Shown here piece by piece: positions 41,883-52,307 of a stretch of DNA of 64,000 nt. This stretch comes from Proteus columbae. GTDB taxonomy: Bacteria; Pseudomonadota; Gammaproteobacteria; Enterobacterales; Enterobacteriaceae. Under the pieces are notes generated by a model that saw only the letters and a list, made by a program, of their open reading frames with translations, did no database searches and was not told the DNA's origin. Where the stretch lies: the NCBI RefSeq assembly GCF_002777965.1, contig NZ_NGVR01000021.1, positions 1 to 64,000 of the forward strand, written 5' to 3'. The translations under genes and the position numbers were made by a program. Each line of letters begins with the position of its first letter. Within the stretch, counting starts at the first letter, position 1.

Positions 41883-44800
41883 TTATTTAGTTGTATCGCT
41901 CGCACCGCTCCACTGAAAACTTTGTTTAGTGCTTGCAGTGTTTGTATCAATAGTCAATTTAATATAGGCATCACCGCTACCACTATCGTTTAATTTACAT
42001 TCTCTATCGACGGCAAGGCTAGAGGTGGTTTCATAAAAGGTAATAGAGTCACCTGAGCTTTGATCAAATACTTTTTGTGTATAACTTAAAGGATCTTTGA
42101 GTGCACCCGTTCCTTTAAAATTATCTCGACCATCAAATGTATTATTAGTGAGATCAACATCGACCTTAACGGGATATAGCATGACATCATTAGGTTCTTT
42201 ATTTTTAAGTCTGACATTGAATTGTATAAATAAATGCGTAGTATCACCCGTTGGTAATTCTTGACAATATGAGGTTGGCGAACCATTTTTAGTATAAAAA
42301 AAGATGGATTTTTTGGTAATTTCCGTATTTGAGAGTACCTCGTTTGGCGAGATTTTTACTATATTAATATCATAGTTTTTCTTCATTGACTTATTGGCAT
42401 CATCAAATACTTCAACGTCAAGTTTTAGCTTATTATTAATGGCTAAAGCCTGTTCAGGTATATTGTCAAATATCACAGGTTCATTAATATTACCACTACT
42501 ACCTGGAGTCATACCATAATTATGCCTTTGAAGGCGTATTAATTCTTTATCATTACTATCACGTAATACAAAATCAATGGCATGAGGAATGTCTCCATCT
42601 GGTTCCCACTGAACTGAAAAATGATTATCAGTGGTATATAAACGATGCCATTCTATAGCTGAAATAGACTTTTCTTCTCTCATTGTTTTCATTGAACTGA
42701 ACTGAAAACTCTTCATTTTAATTTTTGGTGTTTTAGCCACGCTGACATCATAACCTTTACTATAGTCATGATAATAAACATTATTTTTTACATTTAATTC
42801 TAATTTAGAATTTCCTGCTCTTAGGGCGGTTATCATACCTTCCGGTGTGATTGTTATCTTACTGGGTTCTGAACTACTCCATGTTGCTTGTGCTAATGCA
42901 GGAACAGGCTGTTGAGGTACTTGAGGTGGCTGAATAGGGCCATTATCTGTGTCGGAGTCTGATAAATAGACTATTGATTTTTGAAAAGAATAAGTCAGCA
43001 TTCCTTTATCTTGTTGATAAGATACCTGAGTTGCATCAGCGAGAAATTGATCAGTGGCTTCGCTTTGTATATTGATTTTGGTTGTACCTGGTTTAACTGC
43101 AATAATATTACCTTTATTATCCACCGTTACTATATCGGTATCGTCACTGATATAGTGAATATTGATGTTATTTTTGGCATCAGGGTGATTAAATGCAACG
43201 GTAATTTGATGTTGAACGCCATCTTCCCACGCTGACGTAATGGTACTTGCTGATGTAAGCTTCATATCAGGTTTTGCTTTATCAATAACTAATGGATAGC
43301 TACTTTGTGAGGGTTGATATTGGTCATTACCTGAGGTTTGTAAGGTAATCGTTGTTGTTCCTGCCTTTTTCAGCGAAATTTTTCCACTGAGTGTATCAAT
43401 AGTGGCAATAGTCGGATCTGCACTAGACCACATGACATTAATATTATTCGGGACTCCTGTATAAGTTAATGCATTAATTGGTGCTGAGGCATAAATTTCT
43501 TGTTGAATTTGATGACTAAAAATAATGTCTGGTTTAGGAACGATAACTTTAATGGTCAGAGGGGATGCAATGGTTATCCCATTAACCTCTGCTGTTAACG
43601 TAATATCATCTTTAATATGTGACGTTAAACTTGTTTGATACTCGCCTTTCCCCAATGATTTTAATGGATTATCACTAAAGTTAGGTTGACCACTGGTGGC
43701 TTTAATAGACACTGTTTTACCATCAATGGTATTACTATATTTATCCATTAAATTAACAGTGAGTAGGGCACTATCTTTATTATCACCGCCAATTGATTGG
43801 CGAGAACTACTAAACGTTGATTTATTGGCATCAATATCTGCTGGCGTTACCGTTACATCTTGAATAGCCTTATGATTATTTAAATCAAGATAGGCACTCA
43901 TTTTCAATATACCTGCAACGTGGCTTGTGATTTTGGTTCTTGCGATACCTTGAGCATCGGTGTAGGTGCTAAAGTCATAATCATCAGCTAAGCCTTGCAA
44001 TTTCCATGACACAATAACATTTGGCAAGATATTGTTATTGGCATCAACAATGGTCGCTTGGTAGTTTGCCCCCTTGTCTCCAGCAATCATGGTGGTTCTA
44101 TCTACACTGGCAGATTTTACTTGCCATGTAGTGGCATCAGCGCGTAGTTGTAAGCTCTTTTGTTTTTTAAAGTCAGTACCATTTACATTCACACTTACAC
44201 TTGCCGTACCTGCTTTTTTACCTGTGACCTCAATTTCATAGTGAGCTGGGGAAACTTGTTTAGCGACACCAAAGGTAATGGTTGGATTATTTGAAATACC
44301 TTTAATTTGTTGATCTGGTAATAAATTGCCACCTTTATCTTTGACAATTAAGCTCAATATGGCTTTATCAGTACCGTTTGCAATAATATTGGCAGGTAAT
44401 AAGGTTATTTCAGAACGATTTTCATCCACATTATCGGCAACAAAATTGATATCTTTGGCATGATAAACACCCGATTTTAAATAAACATCAACTTTGGCTA
44501 AACCCGCTGGTCCTCGTGTTAATTGTGTTTTTGTTACACCTTTATCATCTGTAAACGTTAATGCAGCGCTTAATGTACTGACGTTATCTGATGTCCACGT
44601 AACGGGCATATCTTTATTGATTGGATTGTTATATTTATCAATTATATAGGCGGTATAAGTAATAGTATCTCCCGCTTTAGGGGTTGAATTACTAATAACA
44701 ATATCACGCACTGTGGCACTGGCATTGTCAGCAATAACAGCAAGGTTAGCGGTTTGCTTTAACGTCACGCTATTTACTGTTGCGCTAACGGTGGTTGTAC

Positions 44801-47800
44801 CTGCTTTTTGCGCACTGATTTTTGCCGTATAAACACCAGGGCTGATTTCACTAAATGCACCTTCTTTAAAAATCAGAGCAGTGCTGTATTGACGTTTTAT
44901 CTTATCTTTTAAACCCGTTAGTAAATTGCCTTGTTTATCTCTTAATGTCACACTAATCAATGTATTATCGCGAGAATAAGTACCATCACCAGCAACAATA
45001 ATCGAAGGTGACAGTGTTAATGTAGAATTATCTGCTGAAATCACATCGGTGGTGAATGTAATGTCGTGATCTGCGACGAGTGATCCTTGGCTGTCTAAAA
45101 GTGCGGTCACTTGTGCAATACCTGCTTGCTGGCTTGAAAGTGTTATTGTCGCAAGCCCATTTTTATCTGTTTTACTGATGGGTAAGGACAATGAGCCTAA
45201 TGTGGTAAGCCAGCCTACAGTGATCCCTTCCATGCTTGGATTGCCTTGTTTGTCGACAATTTTTGCTTGAATGGTGACGCTATCTTGTCCATTTGCTGTC
45301 ACACTAAAAGGGGCTATGACATTGACAGATTGAATTGTGGCATTTTGTTTATCCGCAATAAAGCCAAGTAGTTGTGTTAATACAAATGCGTTAATACCAT
45401 CATATTTCGCTGTAATTTGGCTAATTCCTTCTTTTTTTCCTTTTATTTCAACGTGATAAATACCATTTCCTTTATCAATAACAGAATTAAAGGTAATTGT
45501 TGGATTATCGCCACTGAGTAAAATAGATTTTTCTTGTTTAGGGACTGGGTTATCAAACTGGTCTTTTAACTCAATTGTCCCTAATGATTCACTTTGTCCA
45601 TTGGCAATAATTGTTTGTGGTGCTAAATCAAAATGGCTATGTGCTTTATCAACTTGACCTGGTGTAAATAACAGATCCAGTGAAGCGCTTTGATTATTGG
45701 CTAAACGCGCTGTTAACGTCACTGCGGTTGCCACTTTACCTTTTACTTCAACTTGTGCATTACCTTGATCATCCGTTTTAACAATGCCGTTGTTAGGTTG
45801 ATTTGGTGATGATTGCCAAAATACCGATTGTTGTATTAATGGGTTTTTATTGGCATCAACCACATGCGCTGTGACGGTAATAGTGTCATTATTATCAGCG
45901 ATTGCCTGTGTTTTGTTCGATGATAAAGAGAGGGTTGCGCTATTGGGATCAGCAATGGTCTTAATTGTAATTTGTGCATTGTGACCATTTTTTAACGTGG
46001 CGACTGCGGTTATTAGACCTGCCTGTGTTGCGGTAATAGGAATAACGGTTTGACCTTGTAAGTCTGTTTTAGTTTGTTGCTTATCAGCATGACCTCCTTG
46101 TATTTTCCAATCAACAGTAACATTGGGTAATGGGTTATTAAACTTATCTTTTACGAGAGCTGTTAATGTGGCTTGCTCTTTGTTATCTGCAATAATCTGC
46201 ATTTTATCTGAAGATAGGGTGATTAAACCTTGTTGATTATCGGCAATAAACGTAATAGGTGATGCTGATAAGGAATGATTGCTCGTTGTTGCAGTAACAG
46301 TAACATCCAATGCCTGTGTACTTGTTAGCGTTGTATGAGTGAACCCATTTTTATCCGTTGATGATATATTTTTAATATTAACAATTTGGCTGTCTCTATT
46401 TGTTGACCATTGAATCAGTGCATTCGGTAATGGGTTATTAAAACTATCAGTGACTTTTGCTGTAAATGTCACCATTGTTTTACCATCAGCAATATAAGGT
46501 GGCGCTGATGGTGTAATAGAAACAATATGACCATTAGAAATATTACCAATAAAAGTGGCTGTCGCCTCTGTGACTTGATTACTTTCGATGACTTCTGCTT
46601 TTAATAAAATATCGCCAGCAATTTTACTTACCATGGTTGTGCTAGCTTTACCGTCTTTATCTGTTGTCACAATGTTGTCTTTAATTTGCGCTTGATTGTT
46701 TACGCGTAATATTACATCGGCGTTGGGAACGGTATTGTGCTCTTTATCCATGACGGTGAGCGAAATAGCTTTTTCAGTCGTATTATCAGCAGGTGATGTT
46801 TCAGGTGTGATTGTTAATAAAGCACGTGGAATATAGGCTGTTTTTCGATCCGCAGTAAAATTAACTGAAATAGGATATTCAATATCGCCTACAGTGACTT
46901 TAATATTGGTTATACCTGCATGCGTATTAGTTATCGGAATTTCGGCTTCACCATCTAATCCTGTTGGTCCCACCGAAATGATGTTAGCGCCGTTATCGGC
47001 TTGGTAATGAATGTAGTAATTAGCTACCGGATTGTGGTTGAGATCGGTTACACGCACTTTTATTTTGTTTTCACTTACGCCGTCAGCAGGGGCATTATCT
47101 TTAATAACGGAAAGGTCGCCTTTTCCTATATGTACAGTTTTGATATCGGCGTGAAAGTTAATGTCAGCGGAATTAAAGGTATTATCTCTAAAATACGGTG
47201 TCAGTATTAATTTTTCAGGTGAACTACCTGCTGTGACGATCACATCATATTCACCTGCACCTATTTTACTAAATGCAGAAATATGGCTACCACTGAGTGA
47301 GTTATCGGTTTTTATATTAAGTTTAAGCTCATCGATATTAATATTGACGGGCTTATTATCATTATCAAATACAGACAAGATTAATTGTTGTTGTGTATGA
47401 CCATCAGCAGGTAATTGACTTAAACTTGGGTCAAATAAACTTTTTTGTGTATTAATGGCGGATTGGTCAACAATAATTTGACTTTGTACGGGATCAGAAC
47501 GATTACCTTGTTCATCAATTGCAACAGCACTTATTGTATAGGTGTTTTTCTGTATCGAGCCTGAAATATGTTTTGGTAAAATAACAGAATAATTAAATGC
47601 ACCATTGTGGTTAATTTTACCACCATTAGCGATTAACCCATTTGCAGACCATTCAATGTGTTTTACTGGATATTTAGAGTTAACGTGAACACCTAAATCT
47701 TTTTCTTCTTTTGCATAACCATTAATTGCCGATGTCAGAGAAAGAAATACCAACGTTTTCTTTTTATATTCCAATACAATGTCATTATTTCTATCAACAA

Positions 47801-49010
47801 AATCATAGCGATTACCAGACATTAAACGCATCGCACGCACATTATCAGAATTGAGCTGTGAAGAAAGTGATTCGCCAAGGCGATATTGTATATTGAGATC
47901 GAACTTATTTTCGTTATTGTCGTTTAATCCAAAACGACGTTCAGCACCGAATGTAATTAAAGGTACGGGGGTATAATTTAATCCAGCAGTATAAGCGTGA
48001 GGATTTTCTTGGCGATTATCTTTGCCAAATAAACCAACTTCTTTACCATAGTATTGTTCAAAAATTAATTTAGCACCTAATTGAGGATAAGCCGGCAAAT
48101 AACCTTCTGTTCTTATATCCCAACCATTAGCAGGACGTTCATTATAATCCATAACATCATCGGATGTTCGCCAGTTGGATAAGCGATGATAGTGGTTTGC
48201 ACTCAGTTTAAAATAATCTCGCCACACTTCGGCACCCACACCAAATCGACTGTGATACCGACTTAAATCATAATCATAAAAAGCGTTAACACCGAGCATA
48301 AAGCGATCAGTAAAATAGCGGTAGCCAATGCCTTGATTGAACTGACTACGAGAATCTTTGCGGTGATAGCTGGTTTGTGAAAAAACTAAATTTTTCTCTT
48401 GATCATATAATGGAACTAATAGATCAGCGGAACTGCTCTCTAATGTGAAGTTTTTATCAGTTGAAAGAGAAACTCTTGCATGACCAAATTGGTTTAACCA
48501 TTGTTCTATTTCAGCGTTGGCTTTGTTGGTAAGTTGGCTAATTGCATACAGTGTCCCATCGGTATCTTTATTTAATAAAGATGCGTTATTTACGACTAAT
48601 TGTGCTAATTCCTCTCCATCAGTAGATATTTCAGGTAAATCTTTTTCATTAGCGTTTAACCATTTACCATGATGAGAAACTGTTTTCGGAATATTAAGGA
48701 TAATTCCTTCTTTAATTTTTAATTTTCCCACTAAAGAGACATAATCTGGATTATCTTCAATTAATTTTGATAACTTGATATTGAATTTTTTAGCTATTGA
48801 CTCAGGCGTATCATCTTTTTGAACTTGATAGTGATCTCTATTGATTGGTTTATTAATGGATTGATTTTCCTGTATATTCTCTTTAGCAAATACATTGGAA
48901 GGTATTGTTGCAGAGATAGGAAAAGCAAACTGAATAAAGATATTTACCCATGCTACTTTTTTAGCTATCGCAGATAGCTGTGGTGTTAGCCCATATTTTG
49001 ATATTGTCAT
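41883..49010 (-). CDS. Inverse autotransporter adhesin (invasin/intimin family)
   Basis: A 2,375-residue surface protein. Order of parts: an extended signal peptide (about 1-43, ending SNVFAKE), a LysM-like peptidoglycan-binding segment (YQVQKDDTPESIAKKFNIK, about 61-105), the inverse-autotransporter beta-barrel region (about 140-400, with RYFTDRFMLGVNAFYDYDLS), then about thirteen Big_1-type Ig-like domains of about 100 residues from about 520 onward, about three Big_2-like domains (WSSADPTIATID and [12 protein letters not shown]), and a C-terminal region of about 290 residues with two cysteines that could form a disulfide-closed tip. By family knowledge the barrel anchors the protein and the C terminus is displayed outward for adhesion (type Ve secretion). 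It is transcribed alone. The receptor is unknown. Confidence 0.9.
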   Translation of the reverse strand: MTISKYGLTPQLSAIAKKVAWVNIFIQFAFPISATIPSNVFAKENIQENQSINKPINRDHYQVQKDDTPESIAKKFNIKLSKLIEDNPDYVSLVGKLKIKEGIILNIPKTVSHHGKWLNANEKDLPEISTDGEELAQLVVNNASLLNKDTDGTLYAISQLTNKANAEIEQWLNQFGHARVSLSTDKNFTLESSSADLLVPLYDQEKNLVFSQTSYHRKDSRSQFNQGIGYRYFTDRFMLGVNAFYDYDLSRYHSRFGVGAEVWRDYFKLSANHYHRLSNWRTSDDVMDYNERPANGWDIRTEGYLPAYPQLGAKLIFEQYYGKEVGLFGKDNRQENPHAYTAGLNYTPVPLITFGAERRFGLNDNNENKFDLNIQYRLGESLSSQLNSDNVRAMRLMSGNRYDFVDRNNDIVLEYKKKTLVFLSLTSAINGYAKEEKDLGVHVNSKYPVKHIEWSANGLIANGGKINHNGAFNYSVILPKHISGSIQKNTYTISAVAIDEQGNRSDPVQSQIIVDQSAINTQKSLFDPSLSQLPADGHTQQQLILSVFDNDNKPVNINIDELKLNIKTDNSLSGSHISAFSKIGAGEYDVIVTAGSSPEKLILTPYFRDNTFNSADINFHADIKTVHIGKGDLSVIKDNAPADGVSENKIKVRVTDLNHNPVANYYIHYQADNGANIISVGPTGLDGEAEIPITNTHAGITNIKVTVGDIEYPISVNFTADRKTAYIPRALLTITPETSPADNTTEKAISLTVMDKEHNTVPNADVILRVNNQAQIKDNIVTTDKDGKASTTMVSKIAGDILLKAEVIESNQVTEATATFIGNISNGHIVSITPSAPPYIADGKTMVTFTAKVTDSFNNPLPNALIQWSTNRDSQIVNIKNISSTDKNGFTHTTLTSTQALDVTVTATTSNHSLSASPITFIADNQQGLITLSSDKMQIIADNKEQATLTALVKDKFNNPLPNVTVDWKIQGGHADKQQTKTDLQGQTVIPITATQAGLITAVATLKNGHNAQITIKTIADPNSATLSLSSNKTQAIADNNDTITVTAHVVDANKNPLIQQSVFWQSSPNQPNNGIVKTDDQGNAQVEVKGKVATAVTLTARLANNQSASLDLLFTPGQVDKAHSHFDLAPQTIIANGQSESLGTIELKDQFDNPVPKQEKSILLSGDNPTITFNSVIDKGNGIYHVEIKGKKEGISQITAKYDGINAFVLTQLLGFIADKQNATIQSVNVIAPFSVTANGQDSVTIQAKIVDKQGNPSMEGITVGWLTTLGSLSLPISKTDKNGLATITLSSQQAGIAQVTALLDSQGSLVADHDITFTTDVISADNSTLTLSPSIIVAGDGTYSRDNTLISVTLRDKQGNLLTGLKDKIKRQYSTALIFKEGAFSEISPGVYTAKISAQKAGTTTVSATVNSVTLKQTANLAVIADNASATVRDIVISNSTPKAGDTITYTAYIIDKYNNPINKDMPVTWTSDNVSTLSAALTFTDDKGVTKTQLTRGPAGLAKVDVYLKSGVYHAKDINFVADNVDENRSEITLLPANIIANGTDKAILSLIVKDKGGNLLPDQQIKGISNNPTITFGVAKQVSPAHYEIEVTGKKAGTASVSVNVNGTDFKKQKSLQLRADATTWQVKSASVDRTTMIAGDKGANYQATIVDANNNILPNVIVSWKLQGLADDYDFSTYTDAQGIARTKITSHVAGILKMSAYLDLNNHKAIQDVTVTPADIDANKSTFSSSRQSIGGDNKDSALLTVNLMDKYSNTIDGKTVSIKATSGQPNFSDNPLKSLGKGEYQTSLTSHIKDDITLTAEVNGITIASPLTIKVIVPKPDIIFSHQIQQEIYASAPINALTYTGVPNNINVMWSSADPTIATIDTLSGKISLKKAGTTTITLQTSGNDQYQPSQSSYPLVIDKAKPDMKLTSASTITSAWEDGVQHQITVAFNHPDAKNNINIHYISDDTDIVTVDNKGNIIAVKPGTTKINIQSEATDQFLADATQVSYQQDKGMLTYSFQKSIVYLSDSDTDNGPIQPPQVPQQPVPALAQATWSSSEPSKITITPEGMITALRAGNSKLELNVKNNVYYHDYSKGYDVSVAKTPKIKMKSFQFSSMKTMREEKSISAIEWHRLYTTDNHFSVQWEPDGDIPHAIDFVLRDSNDKELIRLQRHNYGMTPGSSGNINEPVIFDNIPEQALAINNKLKLDVEVFDDANKSMKKNYDINIVKISPNEVLSNTEITKKSIFFYTKNGSPTSYCQELPTGDTTHLFIQFNVRLKNKEPNDVMLYPVKVDVDLTNNTFDGRDNFKGTGALKDPLSYTQKVFDQSSGDSITFYETTSSLAVDRECKLNDSGSGDAYIKLTIDTNTASTKQSFQWSGASDTTK

Positions 49011-49214
49011 TTTAAAAGCTCATCGCAAATAAATAATGATGAGATTCTCTTATTTATATAGGTTTTCGATATCAAAAACTGAACTTGAATTCATTAGTTT
49101 TTAGATATCTAAAAAAGTAGAGATTAAAAGTATAAAAAGAAAAGAGAGAAAAAAATAAATACTCAACTAGCGTTGAAAGAGAATAAGGCTCTTTTTAAGA
49201 AATATAATATGATT

Positions 49215-49253
49215 AAAAAAAGCCAGTATAAAATGTTTATACTGGCTTTTGAC
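49215..49253. terminator. Terminator downstream of dkgA
   Basis: AAAAGCCAGTATAAA (49218-49232) pairs perfectly with TTTATACTGGCTTTT (49236-49250) around ATG. It has A and T tracts on both sides; it ends the dkgA transcript before the invasin-like gene, whose promoter must lie in 49011-49214. Confidence 0.85.
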
Positions 49254-49290
49254 ATACAATTAACAATCACACATTAATCAGTTATTTCTA

Positions 49291-50124
49291 CTACGAGATA
49301 TCAACAAAAACATCAGGATCAGGCCCTAAACGCTTTTTCTGATCAAGGGTTGTTATTTCCGCAACTTCCTCTTTTTCTAATTTAAAATCGAAAATGTGAA
49401 AGTTTTCTTCTATACGTGAAGGTGTGACAGATTTTGGAATAACCACAAGCCCACTATCTAAATGCCAACGTAAAACAATTTGTGCAGGAGTTTTATGGTA
49501 TTTATCAGCCAGTTTTTGAATGATAGGCTGATTAAAAACACCTTCTCCCCCTTGTGCTAAGGGGCTCCAAGATTCGGTCACAATATTATGTGTTGTGTTC
49601 CATGCTCTTAATGGTGCTTGTTGCATCAAAGGGTGAATTTCAATCTGATTAATGACAGGGGTAACACCTGTTTCTGTAATGATACGTTCAAGATGTTCTT
49701 CTTTAAAATTACAGACACCAATACTTTTTACCAAGCCTTCTTTTTGCAAAATAATCATCTGCTTCCAAGCTTCAACATAAAGCTCGCGTGAAGGGACTGG
49801 CCAATGCATTAAATAGAGATCAATATAATCAAGTTGCAAACGCTGGAGACTTTCTAATACAGCACCTCGAGCATGAGTTTGATCGTTGTTCCATAATTTG
49901 GTGGTGATAAAAAGTTCATCACGAGGAACCGTAATCTGTTTTAGCGCTTTACCAACACCTTCTTCATTGTGGTAAATGGCTGCTGTATCAAAAAGGCGAT
50001 AGCCAGTATCAAGTGCGTGATGAATCGCTTTAACAACTTGATGATTATCTGCTTGCCAAACACCCAGCCCAAGTTGAGGGATGGCATTTCCATCAGATAG
50101 CTTGATCAGTTTAGGTTTATCCAT
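49291..50124 (-). CDS. dkgA: 2,5-diketo-D-gluconate reductase A / aldo-keto reductase
   Basis: An NADPH-dependent aldo-keto reductase of 277 residues, very close to E. coli DkgA (275). Visible family motifs: GLGVWQADN, the catalytic-tetrad tyrosine in FDTAAIYHNEEGVG, LYLMHWPVPS, and the NADPH-binding tail VVIPKSVTPSRI. It reduces 2,5-diketogluconate and reactive aldehydes such as methylglyoxal. I start at the second Met (50124), placed correctly behind GGAGA; the first Met overlaps that site. It is the second gene of a yqhD-dkgA pair, as in E. coli. Confidence 0.95.
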   Translation of the reverse strand: MDKPKLIKLSDGNAIPQLGLGVWQADNHQVVKAIHHALDTGYRLFDTAAIYHNEEGVGKALKQITVPRDELFITTKLWNNDQTHARGAVLESLQRLQLDYIDLYLMHWPVPSRELYVEAWKQMIILQKEGLVKSIGVCNFKEEHLERIITETGVTPVINQIEIHPLMQQAPLRAWNTTHNIVTESWSPLAQGGEGVFNQPIIQKLADKYHKTPAQIVLRWHLDSGLVVIPKSVTPSRIEENFHIFDFKLEKEEVAEITTLDQKKRLGPDPDVFVDIS

Positions 50125-50152
50125 TTCTGTCTCCAAAGTCGCATTAAAGTAC

Positions 50153-51310
50153 TTAGAGTGCCGCAGTATAAATACGTTGACTGACTTCTAATGTGATATC
50201 TTGATGCTCGCCTAGTGCGGTTTGTCCATGCTCTTCTAATTTCCGCACTAAAGCTGGAATATCTTCTTCAGTGATTTTGAAATCAGCCAGTCGAGTTCTA
50301 AGTCCCATTAATTCAAAGAATTTTCGAGTTTCATTAATCGCAGTTTCAATTTTAAAAGCGTCAGAACCTTGGTTTATACCCCAAACTTTTTGTGCATATT
50401 GGATTAACTTCTCATATTTAGCCTGCCGTTTTTCATTTAATAGAGCAGGTAAAACGATGGCGAGAGTTTGTGCATGATCAAGCCCGTGTAATGCCGTGAG
50501 TTCGTGGCCTAATGCATGCGTAGCCCAATCTTGAGGAACACCAACACCAAGGATACCATTAAGGGCTTGTGATGCTGTCCACATTATATTAGCACGGATA
50601 TCATAGTCTGTAGGTGATGTCAGCGCTTTTGGCCCTTGATCAATTAAAATACGTAAAAGACCTTCTGCATATTCATCTTGTACACGAGCATTCACTGGAT
50701 AAGTGAGATATTGCTCTAAGATATGAATAAAAGCATCAACAACACCATTAGCGGTTTGTCTTGGTGGCAAAGAATAGGTGGTTGTTGGATCTAAAATAGC
50801 GCAATGAGGGTAAACATGAGGGCTGGCAAAACTTTGTTTATCCATTGTCTGTTTTTTACTTATCACCGAAAAACTGTTGGTTTCTGTTCCTGTTGCAGGA
50901 AGTGTTAGTACACAACTTAAAGGCAGCGCTTTTTCAATGACTTTTCCACGACTGGTTACAATTTCCCATGGTTCACCTTGATAAGGAATTGCTGCTGCAA
51001 TAAATTTTGTTCCGTCAATGACGGAACCACCGCCTACGGCCAATAAATGAGTAATACCATGATATCTAGCATAAGAAACGGCTTTCATTAATGTTTCATA
51101 GGAAGGATTCGGCTCAATACCGCCAAATTCATGAATTTGATGGCCAGGGAGTGCCGTATAGATTTGATCTAAAACGCCGTTGCGTTTAATGCTGCCACCA
51201 CCATAAGTCAGCAGAATTCTTTCATTTTTTCCGATTTCAGAACGTAGTTTTTCTATTTGCCCTTGACCAAAATGAAGGCGAGTGGGGGAGTAATAAGTAA
51301 AGTTTTGCAT
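50153..51310 (-). CDS. yqhD: NADPH-dependent aldehyde reductase / alcohol dehydrogenase YqhD
   Basis: A 385-residue iron-type (group III) alcohol dehydrogenase like E. coli YqhD. The nucleotide-binding GGGSVIDGTKF block is near 95-105, and the metal-site residues lie in NGVVDAFIHILEQYL, THALGHELTALHG and DHAQTLAIVLP. The family reduces short-chain aldehydes produced by lipid peroxidation and glycation. It overlaps no neighbour and lies 28 bp ahead of dkgA. In E. coli the pair is activated by the AraC-type YqhC, whose gene is missing from this locus. Confidence 0.95.
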   Translation of the reverse strand: MQNFTYYSPTRLHFGQGQIEKLRSEIGKNERILLTYGGGSIKRNGVLDQIYTALPGHQIHEFGGIEPNPSYETLMKAVSYARYHGITHLLAVGGGSVIDGTKFIAAAIPYQGEPWEIVTSRGKVIEKALPLSCVLTLPATGTETNSFSVISKKQTMDKQSFASPHVYPHCAILDPTTTYSLPPRQTANGVVDAFIHILEQYLTYPVNARVQDEYAEGLLRILIDQGPKALTSPTDYDIRANIMWTASQALNGILGVGVPQDWATHALGHELTALHGLDHAQTLAIVLPALLNEKRQAKYEKLIQYAQKVWGINQGSDAFKIETAINETRKFFELMGLRTRLADFKITEEDIPALVRKLEEHGQTALGEHQDITLEVSQRIYTAAL

Positions 51311-51490
51311 TTTGTATCCACCTTAATTTGATGTTATGCGGTATGACAATTAATCAGGAAAAAGTTTTTCGCTGTGTCTAGACGAAATAGCATGACATAA
51401 CTATAACTGTAAGGTTGTAGAAATAGGAGATGAATTATTCCTCTTAATAACGACAACAATTCAAATTGTAGTTAATTTATAAGGAGTAAT

Positions 51491-52144
51491 ATGGAAAGTC
51501 ATTATTTAACATTAAACCAAGAACATTGGGATAAACAAGCCGCAATGGAAAATCAGTGGTCTAAACCTGTAAGTGATGAAGAAATCATCGCTGCAAAACA
51601 AGGAAACTGGAAAGTCCATGATTTATCAGAAGGCCAATTAAGTAAAGACCATCAATTGGCACAAAAGCATCAGTTAGATTTAGTAACAGTTCAAGGTGAT
51701 ATGGCTGATTTAACCGCATTTGCTGATGAAAGTTTTGATATTGTTTTTCACCCTATCTCAAATTTATATGTACCGGATGTTAATCCCGTTTGGCAAGAGT
51801 GCTACCGTGTTTTGAAAAAAGGCGGTGTACTTATGGCGAGTTTTTATAATCCCGTTGTTTTTATTGATGATAGAGATCCGCAATTGCGTTCACAGGGATT
51901 AATAAGACCAACTTACCGCTTACCATATAGTGATCAAGGTTCACTACCTTCGGATATTCTGCAAGAAAAAGTCGCAAGAGGCGATGGACTTGTATTTGGT
52001 CATTCTTTAACTGACCTTATTGGTGGGCAGCTAAAAGCGGGATTCTTATTACAAGATTTTGTTGAAGATTTTGCCCCTCATGCTCGTTTTCTCGTTGATA
52101 GTTATATACCAACGTTTATTGCGTCAAAAGCAATTAAGCTTTAA
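51491..52144 (+). CDS. Class I SAM-methyltransferase-like protein lacking the SAM-binding core
   Basis: The 217-residue product is recognisable as a class I methyltransferase of a family common in enterics (opening MESHYLTLNQEHWDKQA, later FDIVFHPISNLYVPDVNPVW and YRVLKKGGVLMASFYNP). The sequence passes straight from GNWKVH (residue about 43) to DLSEGQLSKD. Relatives have about 40-45 residues here, including the glycine-rich motif I that holds S-adenosylmethionine and the first beta-alpha unit. The reading frame stays open, so this is an in-frame deletion and the protein is probably inactive as a methyltransferase. It is divergent from yqhD, at the place where E. coli has yqhC. Confidence 0.7.
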   Translation: MESHYLTLNQEHWDKQAAMENQWSKPVSDEEIIAAKQGNWKVHDLSEGQLSKDHQLAQKHQLDLVTVQGDMADLTAFADESFDIVFHPISNLYVPDVNPVWQECYRVLKKGGVLMASFYNPVVFIDDRDPQLRSQGLIRPTYRLPYSDQGSLPSDILQEKVARGDGLVFGHSLTDLIGGQLKAGFLLQDFVEDFAPHARFLVDSYIPTFIASKAIKL

Positions 52145-52263
52145 CGACAAACAGATTAAGGCAAAAAGATGACGGTGATAAATATCAATGGATTTTTACT
52201 AAGATATTAAAAAGATAGGAGATAAGATAATGAACAACTGAACTTTTGAGATATTAGATAATT

Positions 52264-52306
52264 AAAAAACGCCATTATGATGATTAACATAACGGCGTTT
52301 TTTTTA
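52264..52306. terminator. Bidirectional terminator between the methyltransferase-like gene and yghB
   Basis: AACGCC-A-TTATG (52268-52279) pairs with CATAA-C-GGCGTT (52288-52299), with A-run left and T-run right, between convergent genes. Confidence 0.85.
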
Positions 52307-52307
52307 A

